A stretch of DNA of 34,113 nucleotides from Candidatus Omnitrophota bacterium (GCA_018823795.1 JAHJGZ010000071.1:1-34113), one strand, 5' to 3'; counted from the first letter of the stretch, positions 8,778 to 18,112 are shown. The notes: generated by a model not told the origin, from the letters alone. A program made the numbers and translations.

Positions 8778-10604
8778 CTACTCGAGCGTGTCGACATAGG
8801 TAAGATTTTTCTTAGCTTCTTTATTGTAAGGATTTAAAGCGAGTGCATGTACGAAATCTGCGCGTGCACGCGCAGCCATCCCTGATTTTCCATAGGCAAC
8901 CCCTCGATTGACGTACAATGGATCGCTATTAGGATTGATTTTTATAGCCTCGTTAAAATCGGATAGGGCGAGATCAAGAGATTCCTGTTTACAGTAAAGT
9001 ATGCCTCGATTAAGCAAGGCTGCGGTATTATTAGGATCAAGAATGTGCACTTTGCTATAGTCGTTAATTGCTTTTTTAAATTCATTATTGTCGGTGTAAT
9101 AAACCGCTCTATTAAAATAGGGACCAGTAAAACGAGGACGGATTGCAATCGCCTTCTCGTAATCATCTAATGCTTTGTTTTTCTCACCTAATATAAAGTA
9201 TGCATATCCCCTATTATTTAATGCGGTGGCTTTATGTGGGTTTATGTCAAGCGCATGTTGGAAATCTTTGAGCGCATTCTTCACATTTCCCTTTCGCGCT
9301 AACTCTTCTCCGCGATTATTGTACGCTAAAGCACAGCGCGGATATTGCCTGATGCAATCATCCCATAAAAGAAATTCGTCTCCCCACGCTTTACATCGTT
9401 GAAATGTTGTTATTGAAAATATCCCTATTATTACAAGGGAAGACGTGATAAATAATATTTTCTGGTTAACGTTGTTTACACGATGTTTTTTGTAGTACCA
9501 ATCACACGCAATAGCAATAATTAAGAATATACCGATTGATGGTAGGTAACAATACCGCTCGGCAGCGATAACATTAAACAATAAAGGAACATGAAGTGTC
9601 GGAAGCAGTGGTACTACGAAGTAAAGAAGTGCGAAAACGATAAGCCTAATTTTATTATAGTTTTTTATGATCCGCTTTGCGAATGGAAAACGAAAAAAGA
9701 TATGTCGGTGCATTATGTAATAGGCAAAAAATAACATAATTGCGCACACAACTAAGAACGGAATATTCATAACAAAAGTGTGCCCCACGTACGGATGAAC
9801 ACATGAAAGATTAACAGGGAAGAATAACTTTACGACATAAAATGTAAGTGAATAAAGTGGTAGAATAAACAGAAAAACAAACCAGTGGATAGCACTACGT
9901 TGCATCTCAGAATCGATGCACCCCGCTTTTAATGCAATGAGGATGAAGATGAACATAAGAATAAAAAAAGGTATTTTTTCTAGAAAAATTCTTTTAAGTT
10001 TCTTTCTCTTCGCAAGATAATCAGTGGCGAGGAGTACAAACGGCAGAGTCATCGCTGTTGGTTTAGCAAAAAGAGATAGCAGACAGAAGCAGAAAGTGAA
10101 TACATAGAATAGCTTTTTATTTGCGCGCAAATAAAGACAATAACTGTAATGCGCGATGAGAAAGAAAAAGGAAAACAATACATCTTTTCTTTCTGAAATC
10201 CATGCAACCGACTCGACATGTAACGGATGAATACCGAATAAAAGACTTACGATAAAACAATAGGTGAGATTCCCCGTAAGAAGATAGATAAGCCAGAATA
10301 CGAGTACGGTATTAATGAGGTGGAGTGATAGATTTGTTGTGTGAAAAATAAATGGATTTAATTTGAAGAAATGATATTCAACCGCATATGAAAGCATCGT
10401 TAGCGGTACATACATACGCACATTTGGTTTGGTAAATAGCTTATATATGTTCCGGTACGTCATATCTCTAATAGCAGGGTTCTCAGTTACATAGGACGCA
10501 TCATCCCACTTGATGAACGGATTGTATAATGAGGGCATGAACGCAAAGAATGTAATACAAACGATAAAGGCGAGCATGAGCACGGTGTATCGGTTAGGTA
10601 TCAT
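8778..10604 (-). CDS. TMTC-like polytopic membrane protein with C-terminal TPR repeats (putative GT-C glycosyltransferase)
   Basis: The product has 608 residues. About eleven hydrophobic helices fill residues 1-415, then five TPR units of ~34 residues occupy ~424-594. The N-terminal extracytoplasmic loop carries WDDASY (33-38), and HPLHVESVAWISERKDVL follows at 126-143. Both motifs are hallmarks of the TMTC/DUF1736 family. Animal TMTC proteins are GT105 protein O-mannosyltransferases using lipid-linked mannose. Bacterial members are common but mostly uncharacterised. By analogy the acidic WDD motif is the catalytic region and the TPRs would hold an acceptor. The gene is separated by 170 nt from the upstream radical SAM gene, with a TATAAT at 10640-10645 but a poor -35. 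Family is firm; acceptor and sugar are unknown. Confidence 0.84.
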   Translation of the reverse strand: MIPNRYTVLMLAFIVCITFFAFMPSLYNPFIKWDDASYVTENPAIRDMTYRNIYKLFTKPNVRMYVPLTMLSYAVEYHFFKLNPFIFHTTNLSLHLINTVLVFWLIYLLTGNLTYCFIVSLLFGIHPLHVESVAWISERKDVLFSFFFLIAHYSYCLYLRANKKLFYVFTFCFCLLSLFAKPTAMTLPFVLLATDYLAKRKKLKRIFLEKIPFFILMFIFILIALKAGCIDSEMQRSAIHWFVFLFILPLYSLTFYVVKLFFPVNLSCVHPYVGHTFVMNIPFLVVCAIMLFFAYYIMHRHIFFRFPFAKRIIKNYNKIRLIVFALLYFVVPLLPTLHVPLLFNVIAAERYCYLPSIGIFLIIAIACDWYYKKHRVNNVNQKILFITSSLVIIGIFSITTFQRCKAWGDEFLLWDDCIRQYPRCALAYNNRGEELARKGNVKNALKDFQHALDINPHKATALNNRGYAYFILGEKNKALDDYEKAIAIRPRFTGPYFNRAVYYTDNNEFKKAINDYSKVHILDPNNTAALLNRGILYCKQESLDLALSDFNEAIKINPNSDPLYVNRGVAYGKSGMAARARADFVHALALNPYNKEAKKNLTYVDTLE

Positions 10605-10774
10605 AGAGTTCTTTGCAAGAGTTTATTATGCGCTGTGAAATTATACGCGTTAGATAGTAACGTTCGAACTGCATGATAAGCGATAATATAAAGACCATTT
10701 TTTTTGTTCATAACACTATTGTACGTATTTTTCAGTAATGAATAGAGTATGCCATACACAAAACAGTATGGTCG

Positions 10775-12424
10775 TTATAATGTAATATGCCCCCAGGGCA
10801 GTATTTCGCCCTCCTCTATCTGTCTGGTCGCGTACTGTTCTAAATCAATTCCCTTTTCTTCAAACGCACGTTTCCAAATATCGGCATTAAAATGTTCTTT
10901 CCATGCATCAAACCGTGCTCCCTTGTGCCAGGCGCGTGTTATGACGTCTCCCATACGCCGATCTCCTCGTGCAAATGCTCCTTCCAAAACACTGATGGCA
11001 GCCGGAGTGAAGTGGTATTTGATATACCTTTTTTTAAATTTTTCTTTAAGGTAGTTTTGTTTTTCTTGGATAAGCACTACAGAGTCCATTTTTTCTCTTT
11101 CAAAAGCAGTGTGTGGTTTTGGAATGAACGTACCGATATTGACATTAATCTGCGCAGGTTTTTTTGCTACTTGCATGCGCATCTTTGCCAGTTCATACAC
11201 AAGCTTAACGATCCCGTCGAGATCTTCGCGCGTTTCAGTCGGCAGTCCGATCATAAAATAGAGTTTGATATGTTGGTACCCTCTCGTATAGGCTTCAAGC
11301 GTTGACTCTTTCAAATAGTCGATGTTAATATTTTTTCCAATGAACCTACGTAGCCGTTCAGATCCCGCTTCCGGCGCAAACGTTAAACCGGTTTTTTTTG
11401 TTTGTGAAAGATAATAAGGTAATATTGTAATCAATTTTTCTACACGAATTGAGGGAAATGATAACGCAACACGGTTATTCGAGCACGACTGAGATAAGTC
11501 CTTGATGAGCGATTCAATATGAGGATAATCTCCGCTCGATAATGAAAGCAGTGAAAGTTCGTCATGGCCGGTTGCGGCTAGAATCTTTTGCGCCAGCTCC
11601 TTAATCGTATTAGCCTCACGAAGCCGAACGGGATGATAAAAGTGCCGCGCTTGGCAGAATTTACACTGATGCGGACAGCCACGCATGATTTCGACACAAG
11701 CCCTATCATGCACTGTTTGTATATAAGGAACAATAGGCTTCGTCGGATATGGTGCCTGGTCTAATGATCGAAGAGAAATTTTTTGTATTGCATGAGCAGG
11801 TCCCTTTTTAAAAAGGCGAGGAATGTAAACCCCTTCGAGTGTACTCAATGCACAAAGAAGCTTTTCTTTTTCTTTTTGTTTGTGTTTCTTTTTATGTTGT
11901 GCGCATAGAGCAATAATTTGTTTGATAACCTCTTCCCCATCGCCGATAACAAACAGGTCAATGAAATCAGCAAGTATTTCAGGATTTACACTTGCCGGCC
12001 CCCCCGCGATTACCAAGGGCCACGAGGGTCGGTCTTCCGATTTGAAGGGGATCGTACTGCAGTCCAGAATGGTAAAAATATTGGTATAGCATAACTCATA
12101 CGAGAGGGAAAATCCGATGACGTCAAATTTGTGGAGCGCAGTATTTGACTCAAGAGAGCTGAGCGGCACCTTTTTTTTACGTAAGAGCTCTTCCAGATCA
12201 CGAGCAGGTGCAAATACCCGTTCGCACGTTGCGGTATCCAGGGCATTAATGATTGAGTACAATATTTGAATTCCCTGATGACTCATACCGATTTCATACA
12301 GGTCAGGAAATGCTAAGCAGACAGAAATATGGTGTCGTTTTCTCTTTTTGTGAGAGGTATTTATTTCAGTCCCGAGGTAACGGCCGGGTTTTTGAAGCTG
12401 TTTGAGTAGTGATTTCTTGAGCAT
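10775..12424 (-). CDS. TIGR03960-type B12-binding-domain radical SAM protein
   Basis: The product has 549 residues. The N-terminal half (~30-190) is a cobalamin-binding-like Rossmann region with the opening typical of the TIGR03960 family (FPDLYEIGMSHQGIQILY). The radical SAM core carries the cluster motif C250-x3-C254-x2-C257 within RGCPHQCKFC, followed by SLSSGDY and the FAPEAGSERLR segment. These enzymes cleave S-adenosylmethionine at a 4Fe-4S cluster; the reaction of this family is not established. In many genomes the partner is a DUF2344/TIGR03936 protein with ribonuclease G nearby, and neither is in this window. No Shine-Dalgarno precedes the ATG, and the spacer to rodA contains an inverted-repeat element, so it may be transcribed separately from rodA. 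Confidence 0.86.
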   Translation of the reverse strand: MLKKSLLKQLQKPGRYLGTEINTSHKKRKRHHISVCLAFPDLYEIGMSHQGIQILYSIINALDTATCERVFAPARDLEELLRKKKVPLSSLESNTALHKFDVIGFSLSYELCYTNIFTILDCSTIPFKSEDRPSWPLVIAGGPASVNPEILADFIDLFVIGDGEEVIKQIIALCAQHKKKHKQKEKEKLLCALSTLEGVYIPRLFKKGPAHAIQKISLRSLDQAPYPTKPIVPYIQTVHDRACVEIMRGCPHQCKFCQARHFYHPVRLREANTIKELAQKILAATGHDELSLLSLSSGDYPHIESLIKDLSQSCSNNRVALSFPSIRVEKLITILPYYLSQTKKTGLTFAPEAGSERLRRFIGKNINIDYLKESTLEAYTRGYQHIKLYFMIGLPTETREDLDGIVKLVYELAKMRMQVAKKPAQINVNIGTFIPKPHTAFEREKMDSVVLIQEKQNYLKEKFKKRYIKYHFTPAAISVLEGAFARGDRRMGDVITRAWHKGARFDAWKEHFNADIWKRAFEEKGIDLEQYATRQIEEGEILPWGHITL

Positions 12425-12429
12425 TGTTT

Positions 12430-12581
12430 TCGTATTTAGTATTTAGCATATCGTATATCGTGAATAGTGCTGCAAATTTAATTCAGCAAGAGAAAATGTG
12501 CGTATCGACCCACGTAATATGCTCCTTACTATACAGCTGCATATGACACGCGAAATACGACATACGATATACAAAATACGA
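12430..12581. repeat. 152-bp MITE-like element with 33-bp imperfect terminal inverted repeats
   Basis: The left arm (12430-12462) and the reverse complement of the right arm (12549-12581) align over 33 bp without gaps, with 26 identities. Both begin TCGTATTT and are built of TCGTAT/GTATATCG-like units. The 86 bp between them have no open frame. It almost fills the spacer between rodA (stop 12588) and the radical SAM gene (start 12424). The structure fits a small non-autonomous mobile element or a long cruciform repeat. No flanking target duplication was identified, so the element class is open. Confidence 0.5.
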
Positions 12582-12587
12582 CTTTTT

Positions 12588-13691
12588 TTAGAATATTGTT
12601 CTATCTTTATAGATACTGATTAAAAGACCGAATGCAATAAAGTACGTTAACATTGATGAACCGCCGTAACTGATTAATGGAAGAGGCAGACCAGTTATGG
12701 GGCATAAGCCGATTGTCATGCCAATATTAATACACACCTGAAAGAGCAACATTGCTGTTATGCCAATTGCCAATAATTTTGCTTCAGGGTCGGTCGTTTT
12801 TTGAATAATACCAATCGCCAGTTTTATAAGAATAAAAAACAGTACAAGTAATAAAAAGGCAGCTAAAAACCCACCCTCTTCACTGATGATACAGAAGATA
12901 AAGTCCGTATGATGTTCAGGGACAAAATTGAGACGATTCTGTGTTCCTTCAAAAAGTCCCTTTCCCCAGAACCCTCCGGAACCGACTGCAATTTTAGACT
13001 GTATTGCCGTATAGCCGGCCCTGAGCGGATCGGCGTTTATATTAATAAAAGTAAGGAGCCTATTCTTTTGATAGGGTTTTAACATATGCCATACGATAGG
13101 CATTGACAGAGCACCGAGGAAAAAAGACATAAATATATACTTCAACCGTGTTCCCCACAGATACAACATGCAATAAAGTATCGGAAGAAATATAAGAGCC
13201 GTTCCTAAATCGGGTTGGTTGACAATTAACACTAATGGTATAAAAGTGAGGATAAATGCAATAAAAAAACGCTCTCGCTGAAGGATATTTCGTTTTCTGC
13301 TTCCCAAATAATGCGAGAGTGCCAGAATAACGGCTAATTTTGCAAACTCCGATGGTTGAAAAGCAAAATTCCCGAGTGGAATCCAACGCTGTGCGCCAAA
13401 CTTACTCGTACCAATAAATAAAACTGCTATTAAAAGTAACAGAGAGCAAATATAGAGAAGATAGGAGACATTAAGAAATGATCGATACCCAACCGCGGTT
13501 ACGCCAAACAGAAAACATATGCCCAGTATGAGCCATATAAATTGTTTCAGAGCATAGAGCGGTGCTGTGAAGTCTGAGGACATTGACGCAGAATGAATAA
13601 AAACAATACCGATTGATGCGATAATAATAACAAGAAAAAAGAGTATCCAATAAAAATCTTTAAATGTTTGTTTTATATATGATGGTATCAT
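12588..13691 (-). CDS. rodA: RodA, SEDS-family peptidoglycan glycosyltransferase
   Basis: The product has 367 residues with about ten TM helices, the normal RodA length. RodA polymerises lipid II into glycan strands during rod elongation, in complex with PBP2. The signature loop FVPEHHTDFIF is present. Its Asp (D263) matches the essential SEDS aspartate (D262 in E. coli RodA), and the PITGLPLPLISYGGSS segment near the C-terminus is intact. The ATG overlaps the mrdA stop by 4 nt (ATGA), so translation should be coupled to PBP2. It is the last gene of the mre cluster, with the inverted-repeat element just downstream. Confidence 0.97.
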   Translation of the reverse strand: MIPSYIKQTFKDFYWILFFLVIIIASIGIVFIHSASMSSDFTAPLYALKQFIWLILGICFLFGVTAVGYRSFLNVSYLLYICSLLLLIAVLFIGTSKFGAQRWIPLGNFAFQPSEFAKLAVILALSHYLGSRKRNILQRERFFIAFILTFIPLVLIVNQPDLGTALIFLPILYCMLYLWGTRLKYIFMSFFLGALSMPIVWHMLKPYQKNRLLTFININADPLRAGYTAIQSKIAVGSGGFWGKGLFEGTQNRLNFVPEHHTDFIFCIISEEGGFLAAFLLLVLFFILIKLAIGIIQKTTDPEAKLLAIGITAMLLFQVCINIGMTIGLCPITGLPLPLISYGGSSMLTYFIAFGLLISIYKDRTIF

Positions 13692-15406
13692 AAGGCTCTT
13701 TCGTTTTGCTGGTCATACCAAATCGTTGCTATCTCTTTTGCGAGTTTCGCTGCTTTAATGCCACCAACACCGCCATGTTCAACGACAATAACCATGGCAA
13801 TCTTTGGCTTATGGTAGGGAAAAAAACCGGCGAACCATGAATGCGGTTCACCTTTTGTTTCTGCAGTTCCGGTCTTACCGGCAATTTTGAAAAAGTCAAC
13901 CTTGGCAAGATGTCCCGTGCCATACCGTGTATCGACCGCTTTTAACATAGCACGCTTAATCACTTGTACGTGTTGTTTGCTTAAGGAGCTTTTCTCAGGA
14001 TTATGCTGTACCCCCTTTATGATCGTTGGTTCGATAATTGTTCCTTCGTTTGCTATGATGGAAATAAAACGTAATACTTGTAATGGGGTTATAGCAATAT
14101 ATCCCTGTCCGATCGCATAATGGAGTGTTTCTCCTTGGTACCATGGCTCATGAAAACGTTTTCGTTTCCACGTCGTTGATGGGATGAGGCCACGAGCAAC
14201 ACTGGGCAATTCTATATTAACCGGTTCTCCTAAACGTAATTTCCGTGCAAATCGCGCCAATTGATCAGCGCCGAGCAAGCGCCCTATCTGATAAAAATAG
14301 ATATTACACGACTGCTGTATTGCCTTTTCGAGTGTAACCGTGCCGTGTCCATATTTTGACCAACAGTGAAATGGACGGGTGTCTGGAGATAACTTGTATA
14401 CCCCCGTACAGGTAAAAGCAGTATGTTGTGTAATTTTTCCGGCATCTAAAGCAGCCAGCGCCGTTACCAGCTTAAACACCGAACCCGGCGGATACCGTGA
14501 ACTAATAACACGATTAAGAAACGGCAGCGTCTGGTCACGTAGAAGTTCAATACGTTCATTGCTTCGCGACGGCGTTACAAAGGCATTCGGGTCAAAACTG
14601 GGATTACTCAGCAAGGTAAGAATTTCACCAGAATTAATGTCCATGAGACAAATCGAAGCCACCTCATTTCCAAGTAATTCATAAACCTTTTTCTGTAGCG
14701 TGCTATCTATGGTGAGAGTAAGATCATTGCCGGGAAACGGTTTTTTTTCTGCAAGAACCCTCATTTTTCTTCCCTCATAATTTACTTCTATCTGTTCGCC
14801 GCCATGTACACCGCGCAATACTTCCTCAAACAGGTATTCGATGCCGGTACGTCCGACATAGTCATTAATTAAATACCCCATAAACTTTTTCGTGGCATAT
14901 TCATCTTTTGAGATTTTCCCCAGATAGCCAATGACATGTGCACCTATTTCCCGTAATGGATAATACCGCGTTCCTGATACCTCGACAAACACCCCGCCGA
15001 AATCGGTGCTTCTTTCCTCAATGCAATGGACGTCATGTGAGGAAATGTCTCGTTTGAGCACGCGGGGCACAAACGACGGTTGCGACGTATTGGTAAGCGT
15101 TGAGCGTATCGTCTGTGCGGGAATATCTATGATTTCTGACAATACTTCAGCACTTTCACTATTAAAGTCTTTGGGAATGATGTAGAGGTTAAATGAGGGT
15201 CGATTGTCTGCAAGGATAACATGATTTGTGTCGAAAATACGGCCGCGCACCGTTTTAACCGGGATAAGCCGTATCCGGTTATTTTCACTCCGCGTTCTAT
15301 AGTAATCACCGTCGATTATTTGGAACCGGAATAAAGAAAATATAAGTATACCGAACAGGATATACAAAAAATAATTAAACAACTTAATGCGTGCTATCGT
15401 TATCAT
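13688..15406 (-). CDS. mrdA: Penicillin-binding protein 2, elongasome transpeptidase
   Basis: The product has 572 residues with a single N-terminal TM anchor (~8-25), a dimerisation/pedestal domain (~40-220) and a C-terminal transpeptidase. All three penicillin-binding motifs are visible: S309-V-F-K312 with the acyl-serine, S366-C-N368, and K511-T-G-T514. The enzyme cross-links peptidoglycan and activates RodA, whose gene follows with a 4-nt overlap. The upstream neighbour ends 75 nt before the ATG, after the two genes that separate mrdA from mreD. Nothing suggests loss of function. Confidence 0.96.
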   Translation of the reverse strand: MITIARIKLFNYFLYILFGILIFSLFRFQIIDGDYYRTRSENNRIRLIPVKTVRGRIFDTNHVILADNRPSFNLYIIPKDFNSESAEVLSEIIDIPAQTIRSTLTNTSQPSFVPRVLKRDISSHDVHCIEERSTDFGGVFVEVSGTRYYPLREIGAHVIGYLGKISKDEYATKKFMGYLINDYVGRTGIEYLFEEVLRGVHGGEQIEVNYEGRKMRVLAEKKPFPGNDLTLTIDSTLQKKVYELLGNEVASICLMDINSGEILTLLSNPSFDPNAFVTPSRSNERIELLRDQTLPFLNRVISSRYPPGSVFKLVTALAALDAGKITQHTAFTCTGVYKLSPDTRPFHCWSKYGHGTVTLEKAIQQSCNIYFYQIGRLLGADQLARFARKLRLGEPVNIELPSVARGLIPSTTWKRKRFHEPWYQGETLHYAIGQGYIAITPLQVLRFISIIANEGTIIEPTIIKGVQHNPEKSSLSKQHVQVIKRAMLKAVDTRYGTGHLAKVDFFKIAGKTGTAETKGEPHSWFAGFFPYHKPKIAMVIVVEHGGVGGIKAAKLAKEIATIWYDQQNERAL

Positions 15407-15480
15407 AAAAAATCGTTATAGAAAAATTGGTATTGGTAAGAATATATGAAGTGAAATAAATTTGCACGAAAATAGCAATG

Positions 15481-15903
15481 CTAATAATGAATAGCTTGTT
15501 TGGCTATCTCATCATATTCTTCTTTAGTTATAAGCTTTGTACGGTCTATTTCATAGTCATTGAATGTTACCGGCAGCCCCTGATAGTTGATCGTAAAGCT
15601 ACCTCCGTCTTCTCTCTTAATCTTTCCCATTGCCTGAAAGCCGTTCGTAAGCGTAATAACAACATGATCCTTTTTAGGCGGTGGTGCCGCCGGCGGCGTT
15701 TCATGTACGGCAGGTGTATCATCGCCGCGTACGGGTTTTGTGTCTTTAACAACCGCAATACTTCCTTTTTTTGATCCAGGAATCAGTTCTTTACATGTTG
15801 TAATAATATTTTCAAAAAAAGTCCCCTTTTCAAATTGATCAAAGTTTTTATAAGTATATACCGCTAAACCAATTAGTATCACAACAATGATTAACTTTCC
15901 CAT
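15481..15903 (-). CDS. Small membrane-anchored protein of unknown function in the mre cluster
   Basis: The product has 140 residues and I do not recognise a family. A single N-terminal TM helix (~3-17) is followed by a charged stretch, a Pro/Ala-rich linker (~66-76) and a compact C-terminal part (~80-140). The C-terminal part has the strand pattern VITLTNGFQAMGKI...GSFTINYQG, resembling a small SH3/LSm-like barrel. The likely topology is a cytoplasmic stub with the barrel in the periplasm. AGGAGG lies upstream at a long 13-nt spacing and there is no better in-frame start. Lying between the glycoamylase-like gene (52 nt away) and mrdA, it may be an envelope factor tied to elongation; that is inference from position only. 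Confidence 0.72.
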   Translation of the reverse strand: MGKLIIVVILIGLAVYTYKNFDQFEKGTFFENIITTCKELIPGSKKGSIAVVKDTKPVRGDDTPAVHETPPAAPPPKKDHVVITLTNGFQAMGKIKREDGGSFTINYQGLPVTFNDYEIDRTKLITKEEYDEIAKQAIHY

Positions 15904-15955
15904 GTGTACGCGCCAGCCTCCTTTCTGTAATTAAAGTATACTATCGCGAGCGCCA

Positions 15956-18079
15956 TTATTCAAATAGTTTTTCATCGCGCAATAAAAATTCACCGTTCTC
16001 GACAACCGGGTCCTGATGAAATCTATTGCGCATTATTCCATCGTTTAAATAGTTATCCAACGAAATAAAAATCATGGCTTGATCGAGACATAAATATTTT
16101 AACGCTACCTTTTTTGTCTTCGGATTTACCGCGTCATAAAATCCGTATTCGCCATATATATCATACAGGTTAATTAGTGTGCGTATATTTTCTATTGCTT
16201 TTTTCGGGATGTATTCAAGAGTTAAAAATGTTGCATGGGGGGTTACGACACCGTCTTTGTATCCTTTAAGCCCGCCGTATTTGACACCGTATTCAGAGTA
16301 CCCCCCTTCTGGCACTGAGGAGGGACTCATCCCCCACACCGGATAGCCAAGGGTATCTTTTGCATATGATGCCTGCAATTGAGCATGTCGTAGATTATTC
16401 AACCCTAAACTATCAGGAGCAAGATCTTTTTCATTGAGTAATAGTGCAGGCATAAGTGCCTCAAAAAGTGAGCCGCCCCAGGAAGGCACAAAGGATTGCT
16501 CTTTATATTCATAATAACCGCCAAAATACGTGATATCGTGAAAGGTTTTTTCTTTACGATTAATCGGCATCTGTTGTTGCCAGGAGTATGATTCAGGAAA
16601 AGTACGATGGAGCCTTACCCAATGCTCAAGGGGAACATCACCGCGTGCAATTGCCAGGTAACTCGCAATACGCGATTCTGAATAAAATGCGCCGTAATGA
16701 TAGTTAGCATAGGCTTCTAAATTTTTAAAATATCCGTGAAAAAATTGTTGTGCCACGTCATCGTAAAAAAACGAAAAATCCCACGTGTCTAATAATGCGT
16801 CGCAACGATTTCGCAACTCCTCATTTTCAGGAAAGACGTTTTTTGCCACATACACACCGCTTGCGAGCCATCCGCTGTCAACGCATGAGATGAAATTACT
16901 CGTTCGTTCGGCAGTTGTCGTATCGTAATAATTAAAGAGAAAATGTTTATAGGTCTCAAGTGATTCGACGGTGCCGAGCGTTTGATTTATTCGTGTAAGC
17001 ACTTCGGCCTTATCAATAAAACCAAAATCATATGCAGCCACCAAACAAATAAGATAGAGTCCGATATTGGTGACGTTTGTATAGTCACCGACATATCCTC
17101 CCTCGCCGAAGACACCCTCTTCAGTAAGACAAATAGTATCAAGAGGTAAATGCGTTTTTTTATCAACGACTTCATCAAAGAACCGCCACGTATCGTATGC
17201 TATTTCTAAAAGAAGTTCTCGGTCATCTTTTGGAAACTCCTTTTTGACGTAGACCTGTTTCGGGTACCCACAGAGCCGTTTTGCCAACCATTGTGCCCAT
17301 CCAGTAGGATCATATTCATGTGTCGTTTTTTTAAGTGCGCTGCCTCTAAAATCAAAGGCGCTCGGACCGGGATGGCCGGTTTTTCGAAATTGAAATGTAT
17401 CAAAATAAAGAACCCCTTCTTTGTTATCACACAAACGATCATTAAAAATAATGACCAATTCATCAAGGTTTTTCATCTCGCGAATAGCACTGAATTTATT
17501 AAGCGGAATTGAATAACGCTGCCAACTCGAAGTAACGCAGGTTACGATATACGATGCCGCAAGTTTTTCAGTGCGCGTTTCATCCTTGAATTTTTTTAAT
17601 TCCACAATGAAAGAACTGGTAAACCCCTTTTCACTATCCCCTTTGACTAAAAATTCTAAATGATCATAATTGGTTGCATCAATATTCATTAATTTAGTCC
17701 AATAGCCGTTTTGCGCGGTCTCGGACGCTTCTATATCATAGGTTAATTGTAATACTTTTTTCGATAATTCAGGAGCGGGCACGGAGACAATTTCAGGGCG
17801 ACACGACGTAAATTCATCATTCGGGTCGAGATTCCACCCACCACTCTGCCCGTCGAGCCTGTTTTTCAAATTGCCATCATCGAAATCATCAATGATAATT
17901 CTTTTTTCATTTGATGCCGCCTCTCTAAAAAAACCTATTTCTTCACTCTCGTCGTATATAAACGGAATCGCATTTTGTTCTTTGTCTTCTGATGTACATA
18001 CAACACTAGACGCAGAAACAAAGACACATAGAAAAAACGTGATTAAAACAAACAGGCGTATGTATTTTTTTGTTTTCAT
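15956..18079 (-). CDS. Secreted glycoamylase-family protein (COG5368/PF10091; GH144/GH189-like) with N-terminal CBM-like domain
   Basis: The product has 707 residues. A signal peptide (~1-30) precedes a CBM11-like beta-sandwich (~60-240, starting IIDDFDDG) and an (alpha/alpha)6 toroid (~285-690). Conserved family blocks are visible: YTNVTNIGLYL (~330), DSGWLASGVY (~400), SESRIASYLAIARGDVP (~465), SWGGSLFEALMP (~533) and PVWGMSPSS...GVVTPHATFLTL (~580-620). Relatives include the endo-beta-1,2-glucanases of GH144 and the cyclisation domain of cyclic beta-1,2-glucan synthases (GH189). Action on a periplasmic beta-glucan is therefore the best guess; specificity cannot be read from the sequence. 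It lies between mreD and the small membrane protein. The start follows GGAG at 10 nt. A hairpin-rich spacer separates it from mreD, so co-transcription is likely but not certain. Confidence 0.86.
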   Translation of the reverse strand: MKTKKYIRLFVLITFFLCVFVSASSVVCTSEDKEQNAIPFIYDESEEIGFFREAASNEKRIIIDDFDDGNLKNRLDGQSGGWNLDPNDEFTSCRPEIVSVPAPELSKKVLQLTYDIEASETAQNGYWTKLMNIDATNYDHLEFLVKGDSEKGFTSSFIVELKKFKDETRTEKLAASYIVTCVTSSWQRYSIPLNKFSAIREMKNLDELVIIFNDRLCDNKEGVLYFDTFQFRKTGHPGPSAFDFRGSALKKTTHEYDPTGWAQWLAKRLCGYPKQVYVKKEFPKDDRELLLEIAYDTWRFFDEVVDKKTHLPLDTICLTEEGVFGEGGYVGDYTNVTNIGLYLICLVAAYDFGFIDKAEVLTRINQTLGTVESLETYKHFLFNYYDTTTAERTSNFISCVDSGWLASGVYVAKNVFPENEELRNRCDALLDTWDFSFFYDDVAQQFFHGYFKNLEAYANYHYGAFYSESRIASYLAIARGDVPLEHWVRLHRTFPESYSWQQQMPINRKEKTFHDITYFGGYYEYKEQSFVPSWGGSLFEALMPALLLNEKDLAPDSLGLNNLRHAQLQASYAKDTLGYPVWGMSPSSVPEGGYSEYGVKYGGLKGYKDGVVTPHATFLTLEYIPKKAIENIRTLINLYDIYGEYGFYDAVNPKTKKVALKYLCLDQAMIFISLDNYLNDGIMRNRFHQDPVVENGEFLLRDEKLFE

Positions 18080-18112
18080 ATTGTTATAACTCCATATTTT
18101 GCTTGTATCCCC

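Noticed and set aside
10749-10771. Hairpin CCATAC/GTATGG behind the radical SAM gene as terminator
   Set aside because: The 6-bp stem is perfect but no T-run follows on the minus strand.
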